Shown here one piece after another: positions 1 to 10,858 of a stretch of 64,000 nucleotides of DNA; position 1 is the first letter of the stretch, and the number at the start of each line of letters is the position of its first letter. Both the position numbers and the translations under genes were made by a program. The notes below the pieces were generated by a model, which saw only the letters and a program-made list of their open reading frames with translations, was not told the DNA's origin and searched no databases. The DNA comes from Centrapalus pauciflorus (lineage: Eukaryota; Streptophyta; Magnoliopsida; Asterales; Asteraceae). The stretch covers positions 186,001 through 250,000 of the forward strand of contig JAANYP010001803.1 of NCBI GenBank assembly GCA_020465985.1, in the 5' to 3' direction.

Positions 1-1500
1 ATTTCGGATGCTCTATTTCGGATCTTTATAATTCGGATGGTATCAATTTCGGATGATGAACCGAATCCGGGCTTGGTCTGAATTAGGACGACCTTTTCGG
101 ACAGGTCCGAATCCGGGTGTCAGATCCGGATTGGTCCGAATCCGGATGATCCGAAATTGGATATCCTATTTTGATATTTTTACAAAATTAAAGAAAAATG
201 AATCAAATGATTAACAGGGTTATCAGTTATCAGAATCAGATAAAATAAAGATTATGAAAAAAGACATGAAATTGATATGATTTGGCAATGATAATTCTGG
301 ACAGGTTCAGTTAATATCTGAACATTGACACAAAGAATTTAAAGACTAAAATGATGATGATAAAGATGATGAAATTGACATGATATTATCATGAATGATT
401 TTGAACAGGTTCAGTATATTCTGAACAAAGATTAAAAGACTTAAAGACTTGAAAGCGGGTCTCTGATTTGAAAAGAATTGACAGAACAGATTGACAAAGA
501 TAAAATCCTGAGATAACTCAGGTGGCAGATTTTTATATCTGTTTGATAAAGACCCAGACCTGTGAGTTATAGATATTCAGATTGAACATGCATAGATCCG
601 GGTGAGATATATTGCTGCTGTTAGATTTATTGACATTCATTTATCAGCTGGAATGAGACCTGTGCACACCATGGATGGGTGTTGCCCAGTGGATCATGAT
701 AGCTATTTGATTATCTTTTCATATTGCATTTAATATTGCTTCAGACTTTGCTTTATGATTCATTGCTATCATGACTTCTTAGACATATGCTTCCATCATT
801 GATCAGACATTTGATAGATTGATTCAGCTTGACTAGCCCTTATGGTCTATTGTTCTAGACCCGGCTATTTCACCAGTTCTTATGAATTGGTAATGACCTC
901 CGATGTTCCGCCATATTGACTTACTGGTAGCTAGCCCAGTATGTGGTTGATCCCCACGAATTAAGCGTGAGTGTTGCCTGAACATCATCCGATTCTATGA
1001 TTCTATATCTCAATCATGAGGGCTGTAGCGGCAGCCAAGACATATCACGCTAAGACTAATGACTCCGCTTGACACGCATGTTGATATTGAAAATCTATAA
1101 ACTCACTAAGCTTTGCTTACAGATGTTGCGTTAATATTTTACAGGAAAAGCCAAAGGAAAATCACCTGCAGGACCTAGTACTTAGGTCATTCAAGATCCA
1201 AGTTTTGAAGCTTTCTTAGACCACTACTCAACAACCTTCTGGTACTGATTGGAATAAAGCAAATGTGGTGGTTTTGGGTAGACGTGATGCGATTTATGAT
1301 GTTATGACTAGATTAGATGTTACCATTTTATAACTATAATTTGAAAACTGTAATCTGTAATGAATTTAATCCTAACTTGTATGTACATGTAATTTTATTA
1401 TTCCGCAATTTAATTACCCTATCTTAGTATGGTTGATATCGTATTGCATGATGTGGGACCTAGACTAGTGAGCACTGCCCCGTAAGGGGTGGTCTTCACA
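1..1500 (+). repeat. Gypsy 5' LTR, left part outside window
   Basis: This stretch aligns almost base for base with 5907-7405, with one single-base indel and a few substitutions. It ends in CA and is followed three bases later by a primer-binding site, so it is the 3' part of a 5' LTR whose beginning lies outside the window. It contains the end of a TCGGAT-rich array (1-160) and a short open frame at 1144-1185 preceded by a splice-acceptor-like TTACAG. Confidence 0.93.
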
Positions 1501-1503
1501 GGA

Positions 1504-1515
1504 TGGTATCAGAGC
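1504..1515 (+). other. Primer-binding site of gypsy element
   Basis: TGGTATCAGAGC matches the complement of the 3' end of initiator methionine tRNA, the usual plant retrotransposon primer. It lies three bases after the LTR end and about 190 bases before the gag start. Confidence 0.9.
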
Positions 1516-1699
1516 ACTAGTTTGAGTGAATCAAGTATTACGTAAGTATACTTGGTCTCAAACTGAAGCAATACATATAAATCAATCATTTAGGTGGTTT
1601 GAACTGAGATAGGATGTACAGACTATTAGGATGGGAAAAAGGGTACATAGATCTAAGTCTATAAACTGATAGTTAATTGATTTTAATTTTCAGTAGAAG

Positions 1700-4600
1700 A
1701 TGTCAGGATCAGGATCAGGTGATATTCCCAGCAACATGAATCCACAACAGATGTTTGAAATGATGCAACAACTTCTAGCCCAACACTCAGAACAACAAAA
1801 CAAAATAATGCAAGATCAGTTTCAGGCCAGAGATGAGGCCGAAGCTAAAAGACGTGAAGAAAAGAAAAATAAGAGAAAAGAAAAGCAAGCCCAAACTAAT
1901 GAATCTGATTCTGATAAATCTAATCCAGAAACCCAAATAGCTCAGCCAAAAGGCTGCAAGTTTAAAGATTTCAAAGCTAGCGGTGCTTTGAACTTAGAAG
2001 GAACAGTTAATCCGATTCAGGCGATGGATTGGATTAGTCATACCGAAGAGATCTTTAGAATCTCTGACTGTTTAGACTCGAAGAAAGTGAGTTATGCGTC
2101 TGCACTATTTGTGGGAGCTGCCCGTGCATGGTGGAAAACTCAGCGAAGTATCTATGGTGAGGAGGTGATTCAGACTTTAGAATGGGAGCAGTTTCTTGAT
2201 ATGTTCAATGCGAAGTACTGCCCGATCGACCAACAAGATAAAATGGAAGTACAATTGATGCAGCTGACTCAGGGAACGAAGACAGTTGACGAATACGAGC
2301 ACGAATTCTCAAGACTATGCGGCTACTCTTCCTATCAAGTAGCTACCGAGGAAAGAAAAATGAATAGATTTCGTGTAGGACTTAATCCAAGATACAGACA
2401 TCCGATGAGCGCTATCAAATATAAGAGTTATCTGGAAATGGTAGAAGCAGCGAGACAGATCGAGCGAGGATACTTAGAGTACGGCGATCAGCTTTATGCT
2501 CCGTCTACTAAACCGATGAATCCGTCTCCTCCAAAGAAACAGCGGTTTGGCAGATTCTTTAAGCCAAATAAGTCTCATTCACAATCTCAGCAATTCCATC
2601 AGCAAAGTTCACAGCCGAAAGCACAAGTTTACTCTCTCACGAACGAACCACGATTCTGCAAGCGATGCAGGAGATCACATATGGGGTTGTGCAATCCAGA
2701 GGATGTTACTTGCTTTGCGTGCAACATGATCGGTCACAGTAGCGAAGAATGTCCACAGCAGGGACGTGGATGTGCAAAGTGCGGGAAAAGAGGACATTTT
2801 ATGTACCAGTGTCGTAGCGGATCGCGTTATCAGTCACAATCATCAGCAGGAGGTTCTACAGGGAAAAGTTCTGCTGCAACGCCGACTGCACGGACTCGAG
2901 CTTTCCAAATTACAGCCGAGGAAGCAAAAGAAACACCTGATGTAGTTACGGGTATGTTTTTACTTAACTCGATTCCGGCTCGTGTATTATTTGATTCTGG
3001 CACAAGTCGTTCTTTCATATCAACCTCTTTTGCACGACAATTATGTAAGATTCCATCAAAGCTTCCCGTGATACTAGACATTGAGACAGCCAGTAACAGT
3101 TTCGTTATGGCTGATTCCGTTTATCGTAATTGCACACTACTTGTTGATAATATCGTATTCAATCTCGATCTCATCCCGATTCCGTTAAAAGAATTTGACG
3201 TCATCATCGGCATGGATTGGCTAATGAACAACGAGGCTACAATTATCTGCAACCGGCGAGTCATCAGAATCAAGTCTTCAGATGGCCGAGTATTGGAGAT
3301 CAAGGGCGAGAAGAGGAAAGGTGCACATTGTTTCATATCTATAGAAAAAGCTCATAAATACTTGTCTAGAGGTCACGACTCCTATCTTTGTTATGCTCTA
3401 TCTGAGTCCAGCTCTGAAAAGAAATCTTTGTCCGATATTCCTATCGTCTGTGAGTTCCCAGACGTATTTCCTGATGACATTTCCGGAGTGCCACCGGAAC
3501 GTCAAGTCGAGTTTAGTATTGACTTGGTTCCTGGTGCGGCTCCTATCGCAAAAGCTCCATACAGACTTGCACCTGCAGAAATGCAAGAAATGTCTAAGCA
3601 ACTGCAAGAACTGTTAGAGAAGGGGTTTATCCGACCGAGTTCTTCTCCGTGGGGTGCACTAGTTCTATTTGTTAAAAAGAAAGACGGAACCTTCCGTATG
3701 TGCATCGACTACCGCGAGTTGAACAAAGTCACCATAAAGAATAAATATCCTTTGCCCAGGATCGATGATCTGTTTGATCAGCTGCAAGGAGCCAGCTATT
3801 TCTCGAAAATAGATCTCCGTTCTGGGTATCATCAACTGAAAGTAAGAAATGAGGATATACCGAAGACAGCTTTCCGTACAAGATACGGTCATTACGAATT
3901 TCTCGTAATGCCGTTTGGATTAACGAATGCACCAGCGGCGTTCATGGATCTCATTAATCGCGTGTGCAGACCAATGTTGGATAAATCAGTTATCGTGTTC
4001 ATAGATGATATTCTGATTTACTCCAAAACGGAGGCTGATCATTCCGTTCATCTGCGACAGTTGCTAGAGTTATTAAGAAAAGAAAGACTCTACGCAAAGT
4101 TTTCTAAGTGCGAATTCTGGCTCAGACAGGTATAATCTCTATTATATATGTCTTGAGCTGTTTCCTTAACTATTCTATGAATCACATCAGAACTTGAATT
4201 TCTATCTTGATTATCTTATAGATTCAATTCCTTGGCCATGTCGTTTCTGGCGAAGGAATATCCGTTGATCCGTCTAAAGTCGAGGCTGTTCAGAAGTGGC
4301 AAACACCTCGCAATGCCTCTGAAATAAGAAGTTTCCTTGGATTGGCCGGTTACTATCGGCGATTCATAAAGGACTTCTCGAAGATTGCCGTGCCACTTAC
4401 GATGCTAACACGAAAGAATACTCCTTTCGTTTGGTCTGATAAACAGCAAGAGGCATTTGACATTCTGAAACAGAAGCTCATTCAAGCTCCAATCCTAGCT
4501 TTACCAGAAGGCAATGATGATTTCGTTGTCTATAGTGATGCATCTGGTACTGGCTTGGGATGTGTTCTTATGCAAAGGGGAAAAGTAATTGCTTACGCTT

Positions 4601-4971
4601 CAAGGCAATTAAAAGATTACGAGAAAAGTGCACCGACTCATGATCTTGAGTTGGCTGCCGTTACCTTTGCTCTGAAGATCTGGCGTCACTATCTTTATGG
4701 GACTCGGTGTCAGCTCTACACCGATCACAAGAGTCTCAAATATCTTTTCACTCAAAAGGATCTGAACATGAAACAGCGTCGGTCCTTGGAGCTTATCAAG
4801 GACTATGATTGCGAGATCCTATATCATCCCGGCAAAGCTAATGTTGTCGCGGATGCTTTGAGTAGAAAAGTCTATCCGGAAAAGTGCTGCTATGCCCTGA
4901 CTCCTGTAGTATTTTCATCCCGACTAATTTTTGTCAATCATGTAATAATTGATTCTGAGATAATAATATAA
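1700..4971 (+). pseudogene. Gypsy gag-protease-RT-RNaseH polyprotein, integrase missing
   Basis: The first open frame runs 1700-4135. The gag domain covers about residues 60-260. Two CX2CX4HX4C zinc knuckles lie near residues 338-372. A DSG aspartic protease site lies near residue 434. Reverse transcriptase starts near residue 610, with FIDD as the catalytic box near residue 770. The frame is broken by a GT..AG segment (4130-4221) and continues in phase from 4222 with the end of RT and a full RNase H (DAS, ELA and TDH motifs), ending in ADALSRK. About 30 codons later the frame runs into AT-rich sequence and stops at 4971. No HHCC or DDE integrase and no chromodomain follow, so the 3' end of pol was deleted. 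The RT is most like Tekay/Del-type chromoviruses; that lineage call is inference. Confidence 0.9.
4130..4221 (+). other. Intron-like insert inside RT
   Basis: This 92-base AT-rich segment begins GTATAA directly after a CAG codon and ends TTATAG directly before an ATT codon. Removing it restores the RT frame in phase 0 at the conserved CEFWL...FLGH junction. A plausible branch-point sequence (cttgat) lies about 15 bases before the acceptor. It reads as a short plant intron in an LTR element. Splicing itself is not shown by the sequence. Confidence 0.7.
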
Positions 4972-7405
4972 TTTTGTTATATATTTAAGTTGCAATTATT
5001 AATTAAAAATGAAAATTTATTAAGTAAATATAATTTTAATTATATGTATAATATAATTAGGATGATTAAAATAAAGAGATGTAAAATACAAAAATATAGT
5101 GGGTTAAATTTTAATGTAACTAAATGGATATAAAATCAAATTAAATGATCATTAAGATCATTATCTTGAAAGCTCTCTCTCTCTCTAATCTCTCTCTATC
5201 TCTCGGATCTTTCAACAAAATTTCCAAAGAAATTCAAAGATTGATGATTTAATTGAAGAATCAAGACAAAGGAGTTACAACAAATCATCAAACATCATCA
5301 ATTAGCAAGAATTTGAGGTAATAACTTCTTTTAATTTTGAAATATATGAAGTTTGGTTCGGTTTTGTATATAACCGAAACCAAGAATTATATATGTGAAA
5401 AATTGTTGTTGCATGTTCAAGATTTTAGTAGATTATGATGGATTTAAGTTAATAAATGTTAAAGAAACGAAGATTTTAGTTTAGATCATCCAAAACATTA
5501 AAGAAATCGGAATTTTGATGAAAAATGTGTTCTTGAGAAAATTATGAGTTTTTGGATGATCTTGACTAAATTAAGATGTTTTTGATCAAAGAAATTATAT
5601 AAAAACACTCAAATAATGATAATACAACAAAATAAAACATTGCATGTTAATATAAATAAGTTTTGTGAATCTTATGTGAAAATCCGTATGAATATAACCA
5701 AGAACATGAAGAACAAATCTGGGAAAAAAATGCTAAGTGTATGATCCGAAATCGGGTAGGACCGAATTCGGATGGTGCACCAATTCGGATCCCTAGTCTC
5801 GGACTTTATGGTTCGAATAATATGCCATTTCGGACCCATGTTTCGGTTCGGATCCCATGATTTCGGATATCCCAATTTCGAATGCTTCCAAATTCGGACA
5901 CATACTATTTCGGATGCTCTATTTCGGATCTTTATAATTCGGATGGTATCAATTTCGGATGATGAACCGAATCCGAGCTTGGTCCGAATTAGGACGACCT
6001 TTTCGGACAGGTCCGAATCTGGGTGTCAGATCCGGATTGGTCCGAATCCGGATGGTCCGAAATTGGATATCCTATTTTGATATTTTTACAAAATTAAAGA
6101 AAAATGAATCAAATGATTAACAGGGTTATCAGTTATCAGAATCAGATAAAATAAAGATTATGAAAAAAGACATGAAATTGATATGATTTGGCAATGATAA
6201 TTCTGGACAGGTTCAGTTAATATCTGAACATTGACACAAAGAATTTAAAGACTAAAATGATGATGATAAAGATGATGAAATTGACATGATATTATCATGA
6301 ATGATTTTGAACAGGTTCAGTATATTCTGAACAAAGATTAAAAGACTTAAAGACTTGAAAGCGGGTCTCTGATTTGAAAAGAATTGACAGAACAGATTGA
6401 CAAAGATAAAATCCTGAGATAACTCAGGTGGCAGATTTTTATATCTGTTTGATAAAGACCCAGACCTGTGAGTTATAGATATTCAGATTGAACATGCATA
6501 GATCCGCTTGAGATATATTGCTGCTGTTAGATTTATTGACATTCATTTATCAGCTGGATTGAGACCTGTGCACACCATGGATGGGTGTTGCCCAGTGGAT
6601 CATGATAGCTATTTGATTATCTTTTCATATTGCATTTAATATTGCTTCAGACTTTGCTTTATGATTCATTGCTATCATGACTTCTTAGACATATGCTTCC
6701 ATCATTGATCAGACATTTGATAGATTGATTCAGCTTGACTAGCCCTTATGGTCTATTGTTCTAGACCCGGCTATTTCACCAGTTCTTATGAATTGGTAAT
6801 GACCTCCGATGTTCCGCCATATTGACTTACTGGTAGCTAGCCCAGTATGTGGCTGATCCCCACGATTAAGCGTGAGTGTGGCCTGAACATCATCCGATTC
6901 TATGATTCTATATCTCAATCATGAGGGCTGTAGCGGCAGCCAAGACATATCACGCTAAGACTAATGACTCCGCTTGACACGCATGTTGATATTGAAAATC
7001 TATAAACTCACTAAGCTTTGCTTACAGATGTTGCGTTAATATTTTACTGGAAAAGCCAAAGGAAAATCACCTGCAGGACCTAGTACTTAGGTCATTCAAG
7101 ATCCAAGTTTTGAAGCTTTCTTAGACCACTACTCAACAACCTTCTGATACTGATTGGAATAAAGCAAATGTGGTGGTTTTGGGTAGACGTGATGCGATTT
7201 ATGATGTTATGACTAGATTAGATGTTACCCTTTTATAACTATAATTTGAAAACTGTAATCTGTAATGAATTTAATCCTAACTTGTATGTACATGTAATTT
7301 TATTATTCCGCAATTTAATTACCCTATCTTAGTATGGTTGATATCGTATTGCATGATGTGGGACCTAGACTAGTGAGCACTGCCCCGTAAGGGGTGGTCT
7401 TCACA
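4941..7405 (+). repeat. Gypsy 3' LTR
   Basis: The stretch 5907-7405 matches the 5' LTR at 1-1500. The left boundary is not proven. A TG at 4941 is a candidate, but no polypurine tract precedes it and integrase is missing, so a deletion may have removed the PPT and the first bases of the LTR. Contents: a CT-rich tract (5176-5205), an array of TCGGA/TCCGA motifs (5738-6065), and a short exon-like frame (7049-7090) whose acceptor AG is mutated compared with the 5' copy. Confidence 0.85.
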
Positions 7406-9455
7406 AATCTCAACACTATTAACCTTACCAACACACTCCTGATTCTTACGAAAGCCAATATGCCCAACATTCATATCGACCTTTTCCCCAATACTAATCT
7501 GAGAACACATTTTCTTTGGAGGAGTTATTGTTGAAGTTCATGGCTACATAAGAGGAAAGGAATCGTGAATTTGATATTTAGGAAAGATCCATGGCTAGAA
7601 TATTAGAAGAGTAGTATGCAACTAGATGATGAAGTAGAGGGTGCATAATGTAAGGAATTTAGAGTAGTGGGTCTGAGGATCTATGGGAAGGTCTGAATTC
7701 ACATGAAGCACAAAACATTTAAAGATTCAGATATGGAGTATGTGTATGACGAGCTCTTACTAACCCGATAGCCTATGGGGAACCACATGACATCCTAAAA
7801 TCCTAAAACTCTTTGGACTATTGTTTTCCTGTAAGTGTCTATACTATCAAGAACATGACAAATGAGATTCCGGAGATGACCAATGATGAGGAATAATGTT
7901 CAAGCCTATAAAGTACAACTCAATTTCCAACTTTGGCATTGATGAGTCCCATGGATGTTTTGAAGTATGAGTTTGTCATAAAGGTTGTGGATTTGGCTTT
8001 GAAATCCCCAACGAGTGTGATCGAATAAGAGTTTAATTCAAACATGACTTAGAAGAGTTTGAGTGGTTATTGGTCGATGAAGATGATATGGGTGAGCTTG
8101 ATTCACAGTCAGCGGATGACGTAAAGCCAATCATAGATAATTCATTTGTCTTGGATATTCATAAAGTTCCCTTTAATTATGTTTCTCCTTATGATTCTTT
8201 ACTGCCTTTCTTTAATGTTTACTCTTCAGCAACTGATTCAACTTTAAAGTCCATGAGAGCACAATAGCCTCCCCAACATCAAATTGTTGCAAATCAAATA
8301 ATGAGTTGTGTATCAGAAGAAGTTGAAAGACTAAAAAAATAATAGGTAAACTTCAAAGATTAAGGAGACACCTTCCATGCATAATGACTTCAAGCATAAT
8401 AAGAGACATTCAAGTGAGGTTGTAAATACACTTGTTGTACTAAACACTCAAGGTTCATTTTCCTGTTTCTCGAAAATGTTAAATAATAAGTTAATAACAA
8501 AGATAGTACATTTAAGTCAAGTTAGTGACTCTTTAAAACCAAGCATTTCTGGAGGCAACCCGTGATTTTTTATTTTTTTTACTTTTATGTTAACTTTTAT
8601 TTACCATGTTGATTTTTATGTTTAATGTCATGGGATATTGATGTTACTTCATGCATAACCCTCTTTCATGCTTATATCCTGGGGCCGAGTCTCAAGTGCT
8701 TATAGGAGGCATCCCTATGAACAATTTTGATGGTATTTAACATTGTTTTTTTGTGACTTTTAGATTTGACTTTCATAAAGCCAATTATTTTACTCAAACT
8801 TTAGTTTAGTTACTTGTGCATATTAGTTTAATTTCATAGTTCTATGCTTGAATAACCGGTCCTTCCATTGCTTATGTGTCTCTTAATATATAATGGCCTT
8901 GGATATAGTATAGCATGTTCTTAGTTAGTTGATTTCTCAAGTTTGACCTCTTAAAAGTCAAACTACTGAGGCTTAAATTTAGCTAACTTGCATATTGCAT
9001 TTTAGTTCCGCAGCTCACTTACTTGAATAAATGCTTTTACATGGTTATTCGTGTCATTCTGTGGCTTGTTGTGATGTTTATAGCTTTTCATCCATGATGT
9101 ATTTTGTTTAATTTCTAACTTTCATGTTTCTATTTTAGTTTCGAATAAGTTTGGGGTTGATCTCAAGTGGTTTCAATGCTAGAACTTTGCTCATGTGTTG
9201 TTTGGCTGTCCAATGTTCAATATATGTTTAGGAGATGATTAACTTTTATACAAGGTGCAAAATCCGTAATTTAAATTAGCTTAATTTAACCTAAGTATAT
9301 AATTTTATTTTTGCTTGTGTTATAAAGTTTGTAAAATTACGTAAGAGGGGTTAAATGTGATATTCCTTCATAATTAATGTTAAGGAGTGCAAAATGTCAA
9401 TTTTTTCAAAGTCTTAACAAATTAACACGTATTATGTTCGATTGATCACTCATTC

Positions 9456-9456
<1 letters not shown>
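7406..9456. other. Unassigned relic sequence
   Basis: There is no convincing gene. Short open frames at 8070-8267 and 8377-8565 have no recognisable domain. Phrases such as the one around 8682-8700 (ggggccgagtctcaagtgc) resemble the non-coding sequence found after pol in Athila-type elements (compare 22540-22560), so this may be a decayed retroelement. That is weak inference. Confidence 0.3.

Positions 9457-9500
<44 letters not shown>
9457..9500. repeat. (AT)n microsatellite
   Basis: About 44 bases of uninterrupted TA/AT dinucleotide. Confidence 0.97.
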
Positions 9501-9502
<2 letters not shown>

Positions 9503-9531
9503 CCGACGGAGCATAGAGAAAAAATGCTCAC

Positions 9532-9660
9532 GTGGCGCAATATTAGTAGTAAAAATTCAGAAAATTAAGGCTTATTTGGCGCAATATAATTGGTTAAAAT
9601 TCAGAAAATTAAGGCTACTGATTTAACGCAATATAATTGGTTAACATTCAGAAAATAATG
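9532..9660. repeat. Three-copy minisatellite, unit about 43 bp
   Basis: Three successive units share the pattern GCGCAATAT..., GGTTAAAATTCAGAAAAT and TAAGGCT. The third is the most diverged. Confidence 0.8.
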
Positions 9661-9796
9661 GGATTCCCCCCCATTATTTTGGCTCGATAAGATTCCACAT
9701 AATTATCCAGATTTTTCTACATATTTTAATGTTTCAGCAATTAAAATATGTAGATTTGCCGGAAAGAAATAAAAAATGACAATATAATTTCAAACT

Positions 9797-9960
9797 TTCA
9801 CTGTTGGAAATTGTTGCAATCTGATTTACCAAGTTAAATAATTATAACAAATCAGATTTAATCCGCTAGAAAATTTTAAATTTGCACAGCTGGAAATAGA
9901 TGAAATCTGATTTATCAAGTTAAATAAAAATAAGAAATCAGATTTAATCGACTAATAGTA
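9797..9960. repeat. Tandem duplication, unit about 65 bp with about 20-bp spacer
   Basis: Two copies each run from CTGGAAAT through AATCTGATTTA, AAGTTAAATAA and AAATCAGATTTAATC, at 9802-9867 and 9890-9955. Each copy also contains an inverted AATCTGATTT/AAATCAGATT pair, so a single strand could fold. Confidence 0.75.
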
Positions 9961-10127
9961 GAACTGAAATATTAAGATATGCAGAAAAACACTGGATAAT
10001 ATCATAACTAAAATATTAAGTTATCAATTCTTTGTATAATTTGAAACCTGATAATTATTAGATGTTTATATAACGAGTTAAATGTAACCAACTATGAGAT
10101 AAAACATGCTTTGTTGAAGTTACGTAC

Positions 10128-10129
<2 letters not shown>

Positions 10130-10191
<62 letters not shown>
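10130..10191. repeat. (TA)n(CA)n microsatellite, copia target
   Basis: A TA run to 10170 is followed by CA repeats to 10191. The same CA repeat resumes at 31521, on the other side of the copia element. CACAC at 10187-10191 and 31521-31525 is therefore the likely 5-bp target duplication, although a microsatellite makes this less decisive. Confidence 0.9.
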
Positions 10192-10842
10192 TGTTGGGAA
10201 ATATTCTAAGTATGTCAAGCTGTTAGTTAGATTTCTCAGACTGTTAGTAGATTTTAGAGTGTAAGTACAAAGTTCAAGCTGTTAGTTGAAAAACTTCGAG
10301 CTGCTAGTTCAAAAGTTCAAGCTGCCAGTGTTAAAGCTCAAGCTGCTCAACAGATAGACTTCAAGCTGCTCAACAACTCAATAAACAAAAAGTGCTGATA
10401 TTAAGGAAAAGATATATTTTGAAGATTCAAGCATATCTACTATCAGAGAAATCAGAGTTTTTCAAGGAAACAAATCCTAAAGCAATATATATACATAGAA
10501 TAGGTGTATTGTAAGTCTGCACGTACAAGTTTATTCAGTTGTAATTGTCTTTCTGATTAAGTTTTCATAAGCCTCTAAGGTTGTAAAACCCTAAGAACAA
10601 TTTGTGTTCGTCGTCTAATCAAACAGATTAGAGGTGATTGTAATCATTGAGTTTGGCAATACAAATGATATTTGATTATTGATTGTGTTTATGTGTTTAT
10701 TTGTTCTGAAAGCTTTTCTTAAAACAGTTAAGTGTTATTCCGCAAACTTCTTAATTGGACTTTGATTCAATACAAGGATATTGGTTTATACTCTGATTAA
10801 TTCAAACCAGTTAATCTTAGGTAGTGATTTTTGATCTTGACA
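10192..10842 (+). repeat. Copia 5' LTR
   Basis: Starts TGTTGGGAAATATTC and ends GATCTTGACA. The U3 part (10217-10380) holds about seven copies of a motif close to TTCAAGCTGCTAGTT. A TATA-like AATATATATAC lies near 10483. The matching 3' LTR is 28848-29126 plus 31146-31520. Confidence 0.95.
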
Positions 10843-10843
10843 A

Positions 10844-10858
10844 GTGGTATCAGAGCCA
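10844..10858 (+). other. Copia primer-binding site fused to integrase region
   Basis: GTGGTATCAGAGCCA (about 10845-10859), the initiator-tRNA primer site, starts within three bases of the LTR end. The next bases already encode the end of the protease region and the pre-integrase domain, so gag and most of protease were deleted exactly behind the PBS. Confidence 0.88.

Noticed and set aside
1504..1515. Initiator-tRNA-like sequences as tRNA genes (also 10845, 43330)
   Set aside because: Only 12-15 bases complementary to a tRNA end. They are primer-binding sites next to LTRs, not genes.
8070..8565. Two short plus-strand frames in the relic region
   Set aside because: 62-65 codons, no recognisable motif, surrounded by stops.
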